Shown here piece after piece: positions 35,332-44,477 of a stretch of DNA of 64,000 bases (position 1 is the stretch's first letter; each line of letters begins with the position of its first letter). The stretch is from positions 310,001 to 374,000 of the forward strand of contig JAGLME010000015.1 in assembly GCA_023140195.1 (NCBI GenBank). Reading direction: 5' to 3'. The translations under genes and the position numbers were made by a program. The notes beneath the pieces were generated by a model, which ran no database searches, had not been told where the DNA came from, and worked only from the letters and a program-made list of their open reading frames with translations. Origin of the DNA: Thermoplasmata archaeon (GTDB lineage Archaea > Thermoplasmatota > Thermoplasmata > RBG-16-68-12 > SOIM01).

Positions 35332-35395
35332 CAAATGAGTTACGACGAGGTAACATTTATGAGTGTGTAACTCATTTGTTGCTCTGAGTTATGAC
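35332..35395. promoter_or_regulatory. Probable operator of the small RHH regulator
   Basis: A perfect 12-base inverted repeat, caaatgagttac at 35,332-35,343 and gtaactcatttg at 35,367-35,378, is followed by a third half-site (gagttat, 35,386-35,392). It lies directly at the start of the RHH gene and between it and the divergent gene at 35,470, and so could control both. Confidence 0.6.
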
Positions 35396-35469
35396 AAATA
35401 GAGGTGTCGCTCCAAGATTTAGAAATCGATCGAGGAAAGCCAAGTCTATAGAGACAGGGAGATGATTCT

Positions 35470-35727
35470 ATGGGTGGAAAGTGCAGGTCTGCACTGTGTG
35501 AGAATGATGAACACGACTGGGCAGATGTAGGTGTACTTGACAAGGATCATCAAGACGACATCGATGACGACTTCAAAGTCTACGATAAGACTATTATTCT
35601 TCAAAGGTGCATGAATTGTAGAAAGAAGAGAGTGATAGAGGAGGATACAGAGAAGGACATAACTTCGGAGTTAGATGGTCTAATGCTTGAATGGGTTGAA
35701 AGCCATCCAGAGTTGCAGAGGTCATAA
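35470..35727 (+). CDS. Small cysteine-containing hypothetical protein
   Basis: An 85-residue, acidic protein with a CMNC pair (RCMNCRKKR) and an earlier KCRSALCEN, together enough to bind one zinc ion. No family recognised. It is divergent from the small RHH gene and shares its upstream region. Confidence 0.5.
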   Translation: MGGKCRSALCENDEHDWADVGVLDKDHQDDIDDDFKVYDKTIILQRCMNCRKKRVIEEDTEKDITSELDGLMLEWVESHPELQRS

Positions 35728-36135
35728 TAACAAGCCATCCAAGTGTATATGGCGTTAGACCCAGGCTTCGCGAAATCCCCCAACATCGCATTCGTGGAAG
35801 AGGGCTATATAGCGGACTAACATCTAGATGAGAATTCAATGGCCACTGCATTCTGTATCGGACGGATTTTGTATTCCTCCATCGGGTCCCGAAGGGAAGC
35901 GTCAATTCTAAAACTGATGAGAGCCATCATCCGCGAGAACTGTGATTGAGGACATAGCTTCTTGACTTCCTGTTCGTAGAAGCACATGTCCGTTATGCTG
36001 ACATTAATGGACATTGCGTTCGCATTTGCGTTCTCCCTTGTTTTGCCACAGTGTCTCCGTACAGATACGGGACAATCGGGTATGCGGGGCCGATAGAAAG
36101 TGATTTAGGAATGGTCGATATGTGGAAAGACACGG
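35728..36135. other. Intergenic stretch left of the restriction system
   Basis: The best open frame is 65 codons on the minus strand (35,817-36,014, beginning MSINVSITDMCFYEQEVKKL) with an aagggag site upstream. It may be real, but nothing else supports it. Confidence 0.3.
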
Positions 36136-37032
36136 ATGGTCATGTTGAGTGAGAGCGATTTGACGGTCGAGGTCTTCCATGCACTCAGGACCCACTTCTT
36201 CAACGATGCTGGAGATCCAATAGAATACAACCTTCGAGATAAGAGAACCACTCAAGACGACCCATTCGATGAACTCATTTATGAAGTCATCAGTGGAAAT
36301 CTGAAGAATGCGATATGTGAAAAATCATCAGCTCTTGTTAGTCCCGACATTGTGATCCTGAGGCCGGATTTGTGTGAGGAACGCGATAGAGACCAACTTC
36401 GAGACAGTCTTTCAAACATTCTAGCGATTGAGGTGAAGAAACTTGAAAGAACAAAAGGTGGTTCAGTGGCTAGGGCATCTGGGCTTGACTACAACACGAC
36501 GCCACCATGCGGAACCGTTACTGTATATGATAGGAATGACAAGCCGTTGCATATACGAAGTTTCTATCTTTTTGTCTGCCAGGAATCAAGTGAACTTGGA
36601 AAGTACAAGCTCACAGCTTTGACACTATGCGACGGCAATGCTGTGAATGAAGATTTCGAGTTGTATAAGTCCGTGGTTGGCCAGAGAAAGAAGAAGATCG
36701 GAATCGGAACCTACGGAAATGGCGCGGATAGGAATCGACCTATGCTTATCTTTCCGAATCCCCTTGGTGCTTCAGAGCTGGATAGGGCTGTTACTTTGGT
36801 TCATCCTGACAGGAATGTCATGAAGACAGACCGTGAACTGTGTTTGGTCTACCGTCTAGTCAGGTCCTATGAAGGGAAGAGAGCAGTATTCTACTGCTAT
36901 AGAATGCGAGAAGATGTGGAAAAGAATCACCAGGTAGTGGATCTTGAGAATCCCTTTCCCAGCCCGACAAGAGATGTTAGAACTCAGGCTCGAGGTAGGT
37001 TCAGGCTGCAATCTCTGAATCTCGAGGCTTAG
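36136..37032 (+). CDS. Type II restriction endonuclease, PD-(D/E)xK, probable
   Basis: A 298-residue protein with a PD-(D/E)xK nuclease core: E50, then SPDIVIL with D71, then ILAIEVKKLER with E99 and K101. It faces the DNA methyltransferase gene tail to tail with only 34 bases between, the usual layout of a restriction-modification pair. The recognition site cannot be read. The stop-to-stop layout implies that expression timing depends on separate promoters; the methyltransferase carries its own XRE domain (next entry). Confidence 0.75.
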   Translation: MVMLSESDLTVEVFHALRTHFFNDAGDPIEYNLRDKRTTQDDPFDELIYEVISGNLKNAICEKSSALVSPDIVILRPDLCEERDRDQLRDSLSNILAIEVKKLERTKGGSVARASGLDYNTTPPCGTVTVYDRNDKPLHIRSFYLFVCQESSELGKYKLTALTLCDGNAVNEDFELYKSVVGQRKKKIGIGTYGNGADRNRPMLIFPNPLGASELDRAVTLVHPDRNVMKTDRELCLVYRLVRSYEGKRAVFYCYRMREDVEKNHQVVDLENPFPSPTRDVRTQARGRFRLQSLNLEA

Positions 37033-37066
37033 GGGCCCATGCACGCAATCTAAGTGGGAGGATATG

Positions 37067-39526
37067 TTACCTCTTCTTCTGACTGTGTCTGTGATCGACT
37101 TGCCCTGAGTACACTTTCTCAATCACATCCTCTATTTCTCCATTTACGTGTGCAACTGCCTCCAATCCATGTTCCAGATCACAGCAAATCGAGATGGATT
37201 TGATAATCTGAGCCATCAAGACAACGCGGATGTCATTCCGACTGAGCTTTCTGTCTGTCCTGTTGAAGCGTCTAATCTGCTCTCCAGCTTTCTCAATGCA
37301 GCGTTTCAACTCCTCCCTATTCCAGGCACTCCTTTTCTTGCTGTCCGTTCTCTTGCACACAATAATAATGTCGAGGTCGATTGGTTCTTTTGCCTGACGT
37401 TTAGGTCTTGCAACTGACATTTCAGATTTGGTTGGAAGGACATTGACAATTCGAAATCCAGATCCCAAGAGAGCTCTCAGAACTGCCTCCCATCCTTCTT
37501 GCCTGGAATGGTGATAGGTAAAAATCATCTTCCCCCCATCCTTTAATACACGGCCACATTCTATGAAAACCTTCGTCAGGCTGTTGGAGAACCTAGTGGG
37601 GTCAGCATCCTGGACTTCTTCGTCTGAACGTGTACTGGGTTCTCTGAAAGGATGTTTTTCCTCTCCCACTATGTGTCTAATCCAAATGTGGAAGAAGTCT
37701 GCAAGCTCGGAGTAATGCACATTGTCGAAGAATGGGGGATCTGTCACAATGAGGTCAACAACGCCGCTGTCTATGTCGGTTTTCGAAGAGTCTCCGCATG
37801 AGAGATAGAGCCTTTCCCCCCTTTCCTTGAATTCATCAAACGATGATGCGATAGGACCTCGAATTGGCTCACTGACATCGTAGACTTTTTGCCCCCTCGT
37901 TTTTCCCTTGAAATCGATAGCTCTCAACTCGAATGGATTCTCCTTATACTCGAGTGCTTTCAGGATGCGACTTCTGAAGAGCGTGGAGAATGAACCAGAA
38001 CTTTTCGGGGTTCCCCACAGATTTGCTTCCAATGGTGTTCGTTCTGGCTTAAGGATATGATGAGCGAACATGTGTCTAACAGCCCCAGTCCCCTCTCCCT
38101 TGAATGAGGTGAACATGTTGTTGAACTCCAGAACTCCCGAGAAAAGAGTGGTGAACAACTCCATCTGTGTGGTGTCTTCTATCCGGGAAACTCTCTCAGC
38201 CAAGATGCTCAGGCAAAGCAGTTGGCGTTTGTTGAACATCTGGAACCAGTGGGTGTACCCGTAGTTCAAGACTTGATCTGTGTTGTGACCCGGGGATATT
38301 GGAACATCGGGATATGGATTCTCTCTCTTCCCAAGTTCCTCGCAGGCTGACTCAAAAAGGTCCTTGTCGAAGCCGTTGATGGAGACATACTCCTTCTTGC
38401 CCCCCTCGGTCAGAACCATCTTCGCATACATCCTGAAGGATGGCACTCTTTTCTCTGTTCTGAAACTTCCAGCTATCGAAAACGGTGTTCTGCAGTCAGG
38501 ACACGTGGCCTTTGATCTGTTCACATTCCCCATCAGGGGATTGTATCGTTCACCACACGAGCCACATACACTCTGGTCGTCTTGATATTTCACATCATCA
38601 ATTGAATCACATTTAGGACAGAGTGACTTGGCCCCAGGGTGGCGAGATGGATAGGCGTGCTTGGAGAATATGCGGCTTGAGAAAAGGTCAACTAGATTTC
38701 CACATTTCGGGCACTCAGCAACCATAACCCAGAAATTGTAGAGTACATCCGAGCCATCTTCAGTTTTATAGTGAGATCCTATTCTTTCAGCAACATCCTT
38801 TTCAACAGCTTTGAAAGTCGTGATTGCCTCGTCTATCGAAACGGTGCTCATAGCGTTCTTCACCACGAAGTAGGATACAGGATTGATGTCCCTTCCTATT
38901 GCTCTAGCCCCCAGTTTGAGAGCTTCTCCCACGGTTGTTCCACTGCCCATGAAGGGGTCATAGACGATTATCTCAGGGACTCGGGCTTTCCGATAGAAGT
39001 AATCCAATACATCGGTGTTCTTTGGTGAATTTGCAGCGACCAGGATCGCACGAAAGACACTTCCCAAGCGTTGTGCCCACCACTTGTGCATGTGGTAGAT
39101 TGGCCGGTTGATTTCTTTTCTCCAACTCTCCAATTCTGCAATTGGTGCCAAACCCTCAAAGGGGAAGCCGTTCTCGATTTCGATTGCACTCTTCTCGTCG
39201 GATTCCAATTCTAGGGTGACTTTTTGATGCCTTTCCTCCTCTTGTCTTTTGGCGATGATCTCTTCTAACTTCAAAGTGATGTCAGCAGGACTGGTGCCAA
39301 TCACCTTTGTCCAAGTCCGTGGGACTCTTCCAGATACCAATAGTAGTTCCTCAGGTCTAACCTGAAGGGCAGGTGCAAGCTTCTCAAGCAAGTCGTCAGA
39401 AGGGGGTAGTTTCCCTGACTCAATCCTTGAGAGATGACTAGTCGAAACACGAATTGAATCGGATAACTCATCCTGAGTTAATGAACGACTTAGCCTCAGT
39501 TCTTTAAGATACTCCCCAATCTCCAC
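37067..39526 (-). CDS. DNA methyltransferase with N-terminal XRE domain (COG1743-like)
   Basis: An 819-residue DNA methyltransferase. Residues 1-58 are an XRE helix-turn-helix (LRLSRSLTQDELSDSIRVST, then HLSRIESGKLPP). After a linker come SAM-binding motif I (YDPFMGSGTT, 189-198), two zinc-ribbon-like segments with paired CxxC (CPKCGN, CPKCDS, CGSCGE, CPDC, about 270-350), a long middle region likely to hold the target-recognition domain, and motif IV DPPF at 596-599. The order and zinc ribbons match the COG1743 family of adenine-specific methylases. The fused HTH may let the enzyme repress its own gene or the nuclease gene, replacing a separate control protein. Confidence 0.85.
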   Translation of the reverse strand: MEIGEYLKELRLSRSLTQDELSDSIRVSTSHLSRIESGKLPPSDDLLEKLAPALQVRPEELLLVSGRVPRTWTKVIGTSPADITLKLEEIIAKRQEEERHQKVTLELESDEKSAIEIENGFPFEGLAPIAELESWRKEINRPIYHMHKWWAQRLGSVFRAILVAANSPKNTDVLDYFYRKARVPEIIVYDPFMGSGTTVGEALKLGARAIGRDINPVSYFVVKNAMSTVSIDEAITTFKAVEKDVAERIGSHYKTEDGSDVLYNFWVMVAECPKCGNLVDLFSSRIFSKHAYPSRHPGAKSLCPKCDSIDDVKYQDDQSVCGSCGERYNPLMGNVNRSKATCPDCRTPFSIAGSFRTEKRVPSFRMYAKMVLTEGGKKEYVSINGFDKDLFESACEELGKRENPYPDVPISPGHNTDQVLNYGYTHWFQMFNKRQLLCLSILAERVSRIEDTTQMELFTTLFSGVLEFNNMFTSFKGEGTGAVRHMFAHHILKPERTPLEANLWGTPKSSGSFSTLFRSRILKALEYKENPFELRAIDFKGKTRGQKVYDVSEPIRGPIASSFDEFKERGERLYLSCGDSSKTDIDSGVVDLIVTDPPFFDNVHYSELADFFHIWIRHIVGEEKHPFREPSTRSDEEVQDADPTRFSNSLTKVFIECGRVLKDGGKMIFTYHHSRQEGWEAVLRALLGSGFRIVNVLPTKSEMSVARPKRQAKEPIDLDIIIVCKRTDSKKRSAWNREELKRCIEKAGEQIRRFNRTDRKLSRNDIRVVLMAQIIKSISICCDLEHGLEAVAHVNGEIEDVIEKVYSGQVDHRHSQKKR

Positions 39527-39663
39527 ACTTCTCCATCAAGCATCTCGAGTATATCTATGTACTGATTTTGACTAATCAGTCAAACTTCAACCCACAAAGC
39601 TCTTTTTAGCATCAATGCCATTCCATCTTGGAGAAACCTCGTTGCTTCCCAGAACACGACACC

Positions 39664-39693
39664 CTCGTGTTCGCCATCGGGAGGCATCTGAAT
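39664..39693 (+). repeat. R1 repeat, copy 1
   Basis: Contains ctcgtgttcgccatcgggag and then gcatctgaat. Related sequences occur at 40,852, 44,710 and 48,113. All four lie in intergenic DNA and read on the plus strand. Confidence 0.55.
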
Positions 39694-39747
39694 TCCCATC
39701 CCTGCATTCGTTTCAACCTCCATATCGTCCAGGGACAATTCTTAAAA

Positions 39748-40686
39748 TCAGACGTTTCTAAACTTGTTTAGTCGGTATTTCAACGCCTCGACCGCTGGTA
39801 GCAAATCCAATTTTGGTGGCAGATTCGGCAAACGTCTTCCTTCACATTCCAGTATGCAGTTAGCGGTGGCGCTGGCTCGGAACTCATCGTCCGCAGTCAC
39901 AAGGACTCGTAAATCCTCGTCTGGAACCCACGCATATTCGTCAAAGAGAATGTGGTGATTTCTGCAAAGCAGGATGCCATTGCGAACATCGAGTGATGTA
40001 CCACGATTCTCGACAGGGATGATGTGGGCAGCCTCAAGGCCGACGATGCGACCATGAACCCGGTAGCCAACCTCACATAGACTACACTTCTCCTTGTACG
40101 CGCGGCGTACTGCCACTCCGAACCTCATGTCCCGCTGAGTTCTCAATGTCTCCAACCTCATTGGTGATTCTCGCTCAAACGGCTGGAAGCCGGGAACTGT
40201 TCTACCAGCCACTGGGTCTTCGTCCCACTTGATTGGCTCGCCTTTTAGGATGAAGTGCGTACCATCAAAGCCTGTTACATATGCCAAACCAAGCACTTCG
40301 TAGGAGCTTTCTCCAGGCTCTGCCATCCGTTGTCGTAGAACGCCCACGGGAACCTGGTCTTCCATGCACATCAGTAGAGACCGATTAGTGTCCAAATCCA
40401 TGTCTGTTTTCCCTTTTCGACCCTCAGGTGTATAGTGGTATATCCATGATCCATCAGGAAAGACTTCGGGTTCTCGGTCCGGGTATGGTCCGCGCAACGT
40501 TTCCCTCACCCACAGTGCGTGAGAGGACCTGCTAGGTTTATAGATGCCCTTCTGGCCGCGGAAGCCCATCAGCAAGTCACGGAGTTCCCTGCTATCGATG
40601 ACCGAGCCAGTATTCGACCTTATTGACAGTAGTTGTCTACGCAAGTTCTGGTTTTCGACAAACTCTAGCGGGTCTACCACTCTCAT
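39748..40686 (-). CDS. HNH endonuclease with PUA-like N-terminal region (COG3440-like)
   Basis: About 312 residues. The C-terminal part holds an HNH nuclease: AAHIIPVENRG with the first histidine, RNGILLCRNHH with the asparagine and last histidines, and an upstream CSLCEVG as structural cysteines. The N-terminal part (DGSWIYHYTPEGRKGKTD, EVLGLAYVTGFDGTHFILKG) resembles the YDG/PUA-like domain of modification-dependent nucleases. A type IV-like restriction role is inferred. The frame could start at 40,716, but its first ten codons would lie in the R2 hairpin repeat; ATG 40,686 gives MRVVDPLEF and is preferred. Confidence 0.75.
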   Translation of the reverse strand: MRVVDPLEFVENQNLRRQLLSIRSNTGSVIDSRELRDLLMGFRGQKGIYKPSRSSHALWVRETLRGPYPDREPEVFPDGSWIYHYTPEGRKGKTDMDLDTNRSLLMCMEDQVPVGVLRQRMAEPGESSYEVLGLAYVTGFDGTHFILKGEPIKWDEDPVAGRTVPGFQPFERESPMRLETLRTQRDMRFGVAVRRAYKEKCSLCEVGYRVHGRIVGLEAAHIIPVENRGTSLDVRNGILLCRNHHILFDEYAWVPDEDLRVLVTADDEFRASATANCILECEGRRLPNLPPKLDLLPAVEALKYRLNKFRNV

Positions 40687-40693
40687 ATGCCCC

Positions 40694-40753
40694 CAGAGAC
40701 CGCCCACCGCCCTCACATTGTTGATGGCAAGGCGAGGGTGGTTGGTGGGCAGT
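40694..40753 (-). repeat. R2 hairpin repeat, copy 2
   Basis: Same hairpin as 23,919-23,977 in the opposite orientation: arms cgcccacc and ggttggtgggc about ttgatggcaa. In both copies the repeat ends just ahead of the start codon of the following gene. Confidence 0.65.
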
Positions 40754-40851
40754 CAATAGCCTAATGTCCTGTGCCCTATTGAGGATTCTCAGGAATGCCG
40801 TAGGTTGCGCAAGGAGTTGAAAGTCTTGTCACTTTGCACACGGTTCTGGCA

Positions 40852-40885
40852 GACTCGCCATCGGGAGGCATCAGGGCTCCAAAAC
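40852..40885 (+). repeat. R1 repeat, copy 2
   Basis: Contains gactcgccatcgggaggcat and then cagggctccaaaac. It is in the gap between the DnaJ-domain gene and the HNH gene. Confidence 0.55.
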
Positions 40886-40984
40886 GTTGCCCACCATTCC
40901 TTTCAGGAATCAGAGAAAAGAGTCACAGTGGAAAGGACTGTCGAATCCTCAACACCTTTACTGCCAACCCATGTCTTCTGGAGA

Positions 40985-41788
40985 CTAGATATCCGATTGG
41001 AAGTCAAGATATACTACTCCATGACGCATTGAGCGTTTCAGCCTCCCCATATCCTCCCAACGAAGGATAACAAACGTCATCTCGGCGTGTGAGAATTGTA
41101 GTCTCGTGTCCTTTAGGGCAACCATGGACAATACCGCAGCCGCAGACTCAAAAGAGAATGCCCCCTTTTCCCCAACCTTCTTTCGAAAGGCCTCAAACAC
41201 GGTAGGATCAAGGGCGAGCCCTTCAAGGATATGGAATTTGTCCCCCATATCTCTGTGCCGGAGAGTATCTCTTGATTTCTCAGATCGAGCCAAAGCTCGT
41301 TCTTTGATCGTTTGCAGAACGACGAGGACAATCGCCACCACTGCACTTGCCAGCCCAATCAACGTTGTCGGATTCATCCGAAGCATTTGCTGAACGATCG
41401 AAAGGGTGAAAAGTAGGATCGGAATCAATATGCCCCCTCTAATGAGAAAACGCGTATTCTCTCTCGCTCTGAATGTTTCCTTTTCGAGGTAGCTTTGTCG
41501 CATAATTTCAGTGGTTAGCAGCAGTCGGATGTGGGCCTCATCTGCAAAGCGCTCCAAGTCAGTCTTGCTCAATACAACCAAATCTGTTGAGGTTTCATGC
41601 GCAGCAATTGCCCTTTCCTTGGCTTCTTTGACCTTGCGAAACTGGTCAGGATCACCTTCAACATCAGGATGAAACTTCTTTGCCAGTTTCCGATACGCCT
41701 CTTTGATTTCTTCTAGTGATGCTCCGGGAGATATCCCGAGGATAGAATAAGGATCTTCAGTTGAGTTGTGTTCCGATTCGCTGTCCAT
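40985..41788 (-). CDS. J-domain membrane protein
   Basis: A 267-residue protein with an N-terminal J domain (residues 12-60; DPYSILGISPGASLEEIKEA, catalytic HPD at 40-42) and two membrane helices (ILIPILLFTLSIVQQML, GLASAVVAIVLVVLQTI, about 115-165). The C-terminal 90 residues are unrecognised. J domains stimulate Hsp70 ATPase; here the protein may deliver substrates at the membrane. It is the last gene of a minus-strand run with the two HEPN proteins, 85 bases downstream, but co-transcription is unproven. Confidence 0.75.
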   Translation of the reverse strand: MDSESEHNSTEDPYSILGISPGASLEEIKEAYRKLAKKFHPDVEGDPDQFRKVKEAKERAIAAHETSTDLVVLSKTDLERFADEAHIRLLLTTEIMRQSYLEKETFRARENTRFLIRGGILIPILLFTLSIVQQMLRMNPTTLIGLASAVVAIVLVVLQTIKERALARSEKSRDTLRHRDMGDKFHILEGLALDPTVFEAFRKKVGEKGAFSFESAAAVLSMVALKDTRLQFSHAEMTFVILRWEDMGRLKRSMRHGVVYLDFQSDI

Positions 41789-41873
41789 TATGCCAATATC
41801 ACCCTCGTCACGCTAAAGCCTTTTGGTCAACGAGGCTCCAAAACCCATCTGTTGTTAACAGTCAGAACACGTC

Positions 41874-42737
41874 CTATCCTCCCGCTCTCTGCTTCTCCAG
41901 ACCTTCCTGAACATCTGTGGCGATGTCTTCTACGAATATGAGAGCATCTTCTACGAGTTTCTGAGAGATATCAACAATGCTCCCGACTCTTCCCTTGTGG
42001 CTGGTTTCTTTCTTGAATACATTGTCGATTTTGCCGGCTCGGTGAGCTACCAGATTCCGATAGGCGACGATGGAATGAAATCGTTTCAGGTCTGCTTGTG
42101 TCTCTAGATATGGCTTTCGATTCAATAAGGTCCTCAGATGTCGCCTGACGCTTTTCGAATCGTAGAGATTATAGCTATCAGCTACTGCTTTCCCCACGGC
42201 CTTCCGTACATCATGTTCGGCTTGGCGAAGATGACTGTAGTCAAACCTCTCTGACAGCTGGGCGGTAAACCGTTGTTCGATATACCGGTATCCAGATACG
42301 GCCTCCACAGTTACATCATGGAGATAGACCTCCAAAGCAGAGACAGCAATCACCAAGGACTGTTGCAGAAGACCTCTCTCCACGGCTGCTTTGACTTCCT
42401 CAATCGTTTCAACAGCCCTCTCTAACGAGGGACTCAAAGCCGTTCGTACGGAATCCACAAACTGCTTCATCCCCTCTTCACCACGAGAAACCAACCCAGT
42501 CTCGACCTCTGATTGGAGTTGCCCTGCGATCATCTCACCCATTGAGGTGAACCCTACCCCCAAGGATTCCAGTAGTTGGTCAGTGAATTCCACCAGATTT
42601 CCGACGCTCTCATCGCCTCCCGTTGTCAGGAGGTCATTGATATAGTAATGCAGTTTCACAAATCCTCTGGCTACTTTGATGTTCTCCTTGAAGGTGGTAA
42701 TGGGTCCCTTTGAGATTCTCGCCATTGGTACTGACAC
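41874..42737 (-). CDS. HEPN-like protein 1 (Rx4H motif)
   Basis: A 287-residue helical protein. Its second half has a helix pair with the HEPN signature: LVIAVSALEVYLHDVTVEAV, then the motif RNLVAH (R227, H232), matching the catalytic Rx4-6H of HEPN ribonucleases. The N-terminal 120 residues are also helical and unrecognised. HEPN proteins occur in toxin-antitoxin and abortive-infection systems and in RNA surveillance. It follows a second Rx4H protein by 64 bases on the same strand; none of its near neighbours is an MNT-type nucleotidyltransferase antitoxin. Confidence 0.65.
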   Translation of the reverse strand: MSVPMARISKGPITTFKENIKVARGFVKLHYYINDLLTTGGDESVGNLVEFTDQLLESLGVGFTSMGEMIAGQLQSEVETGLVSRGEEGMKQFVDSVRTALSPSLERAVETIEEVKAAVERGLLQQSLVIAVSALEVYLHDVTVEAVSGYRYIEQRFTAQLSERFDYSHLRQAEHDVRKAVGKAVADSYNLYDSKSVRRHLRTLLNRKPYLETQADLKRFHSIVAYRNLVAHRAGKIDNVFKKETSHKGRVGSIVDISQKLVEDALIFVEDIATDVQEGLEKQRAGG

Positions 42738-42801
42738 TCCCTCTTTCCCGACATCAAATCATGAAGTTAAATCCTTTCTGGGAATCAGAAAGGAGACCCC
42801 C

Positions 42802-43368
42802 TCACTCATCATACGGCTCGACTTTGAGTTTACTCAGAACATCAGGTCGTTTTGCATCTATTCTCCCAAGAACGACATTCATATCTTCTTGCGCCTCAAT
42901 AAACATGTTATATAACTGCAATGTCTCATTCTTCTTGGGTATCTCACGAACTATCTCGTTCCTCTCAAATTTCACGTGAAAGTACTTGTCCCTCAATTTG
43001 TGTATTTTGGAAATTGCCAGATGTGGCCACACCTCAAAATCTACATGCTCATCCGCGCGCGCAATTCTAGGAAGCAAGACCCACCTATTCTTGAAGTTCA
43101 ACCATTTGAGAGCATCTCTCTCACTTCTTGTTACCTTTTCTCGTTCTTCGAGCTCATGCAAATAATGGTTTGTTCTCGCTTCAATGGCAAGAGCGATATG
43201 TAGTATTGTCATTAGTGAATAATGATCCTCTGGTGATAAAGTGTCGCCTTCGAGAGGAATGTCAGAAATACCTGAAACATTGCCGGATTCTTCAAGTTTC
43301 TTTGCATAGTTCCTAGCCTCGGCAAGGTAGGAATTCCACATCATCACTCTATCTATATAGTCTGCCAT
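42802..43368 (-). CDS. HEPN-like protein 2 (Rx4H motif)
   Basis: A 188-residue helical protein. The pattern IALAIEARTNHYLHELEERE, then LRDKYFHVKF (R126, H131) gives a second Rx4H arrangement in the place expected for a HEPN domain. It is first in a probable operon with HEPN-like protein 1. Confidence is limited by the general nature of the motif: both proteins could be structural helical bundles. Confidence 0.55.
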   Translation of the reverse strand: MADYIDRVMMWNSYLAEARNYAKKLEESGNVSGISDIPLEGDTLSPEDHYSLMTILHIALAIEARTNHYLHELEEREKVTRSERDALKWLNFKNRWVLLPRIARADEHVDFEVWPHLAISKIHKLRDKYFHVKFERNEIVREIPKKNETLQLYNMFIEAQEDMNVVLGRIDAKRPDVLSKLKVEPYDE

Positions 43369-43562
43369 AACAAATCACCTCAATCCATGTGGCTTTCGCA
43401 CTGTCCCCCGGTGTCCGCCCTCCATCGGCCGTCATCAGAATGACCATTGGGAGATTCTCTAACGAGTATTTTTCAGTTTCGGTACTCACTTTGGCCTGTA
43501 GCCTTAAATACTCGCCTGCCGTTCTTTCAGCCAAGTGGATGTGGGGTAGGAGGCGAGTAAGT

Positions 43563-43922
43563 ATGTATGTGAGAGCAGCAGGTATATCCAAGGAAGTTGG
43601 GGAGGAGCTGGTTAAGAGATTGAAGGAGTTTGGCTGGGACGCCCGTGATACTGGAACCACGATCTCAATAAATGGACACGGACAAGTGGAAGAAACAGCT
43701 CAGGGAAAGACGACGCACTACGGCATCTCGATGGAAGTGCCCATAGATACCATACTGGAAGTGGTATACTATACGGAAGGTTCGCCCACAAAGCACGAGT
43801 CCATGGGAAGGAACGAGGAGCTGATAGACACAAAAGCCCCGATAGAAAGCATCACCCTCAACTTGGGCACTCGGTCTGAACTGAGATTCTTCAAGGATGG
43901 TGTTTCTGCAGTCAAGATCTAA
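43563..43922 (+). CDS. Small hypothetical protein, cassette copy 1 (gene A)
   Basis: A 119-residue soluble protein that aligns over its full length with the one at 44,890-45,195: both start RAAGIS-EVGEELVK-L-EFGW and end LGTRSEL-F-KDG--AVKI. The shared N-terminal helix and strand-rich rest resemble small regulatory or binding domains, but no family is recognised. ATG 43,563 aligns with the paralogue start. A cttaaata TATA element is at about 43,503-43,510. It is followed by gene B of the cassette after 18 bases. Confidence 0.6.
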   Translation: MYVRAAGISKEVGEELVKRLKEFGWDARDTGTTISINGHGQVEETAQGKTTHYGISMEVPIDTILEVVYYTEGSPTKHESMGRNEELIDTKAPIESITLNLGTRSELRFFKDGVSAVKI

Positions 43923-43940
43923 GACTGGAGAGGTGGTCTG

Positions 43941-44432
43941 ATGCCGCTGTCTGATTGGGCCCTCGTAGGTGCGAGTATCGGGCTCGTCATGGCTACTGTC
44001 CTCTTGGCCTTCTGCACTTGGGCACTCTACAAGGCGACGAGGCGATTATCCGTAATCGAAGAACGAAGAGACCAAGAAGAGGCTCGAAGGTTACGACGAG
44101 CTAGGGTGGGAAGGAAGCTAGAACTCGCGGAACAAGTCGTTCATATGCCTTCAGAAACGCTTTTGAAACCGCTTGTTCTCGGCGGAATTCCCCAGGGAAT
44201 GGTCGCTGTATTTCGCAAGCTCCACCATCACCTGGACTTTGGAAGTGACAAGGTTCTGAAAGAGGATGTGGACAAACTCCTCCTGGCATTCGACGGTGCC
44301 AACCGTGGAGCAACATATCCAGATGCAATCAAAGATCTGGAACCTGTGCTCAAGAGGGTTCAAGAAAGACTTTCATGGGATCTCTTCAACTGGCGAAACG
44401 AATTGGTAAACCTCTCGCCTGAACTGGAATAA
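43941..44432 (+). CDS. Membrane-anchored protein, cassette copy 1 (gene B)
   Basis: A 163-residue protein with an N-terminal membrane helix (ASIGLVMATVLLAFCTWALY) followed by a helix rich in charges (RRLSVIEERRDQEEARRLRR) and a soluble domain of about 100 residues. The first 58 residues match the truncated paralogue at 45,214-45,447. Strong gagaggtgg site upstream. Function unknown. Confidence 0.6.
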   Translation: MPLSDWALVGASIGLVMATVLLAFCTWALYKATRRLSVIEERRDQEEARRLRRARVGRKLELAEQVVHMPSETLLKPLVLGGIPQGMVAVFRKLHHHLDFGSDKVLKEDVDKLLLAFDGANRGATYPDAIKDLEPVLKRVQERLSWDLFNWRNELVNLSPELE

Positions 44433-44477
44433 ATACCTGGGTCTGGGGAGGACGAAGAATCGCCCTCTCCGATGCCT

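Noticed and set aside
43389..43562. The upstream extension of gene A (58 extra codons)
   Set aside because: The paralogue starts at the position of ATG 43,563, and a TATA element lies within the extension.
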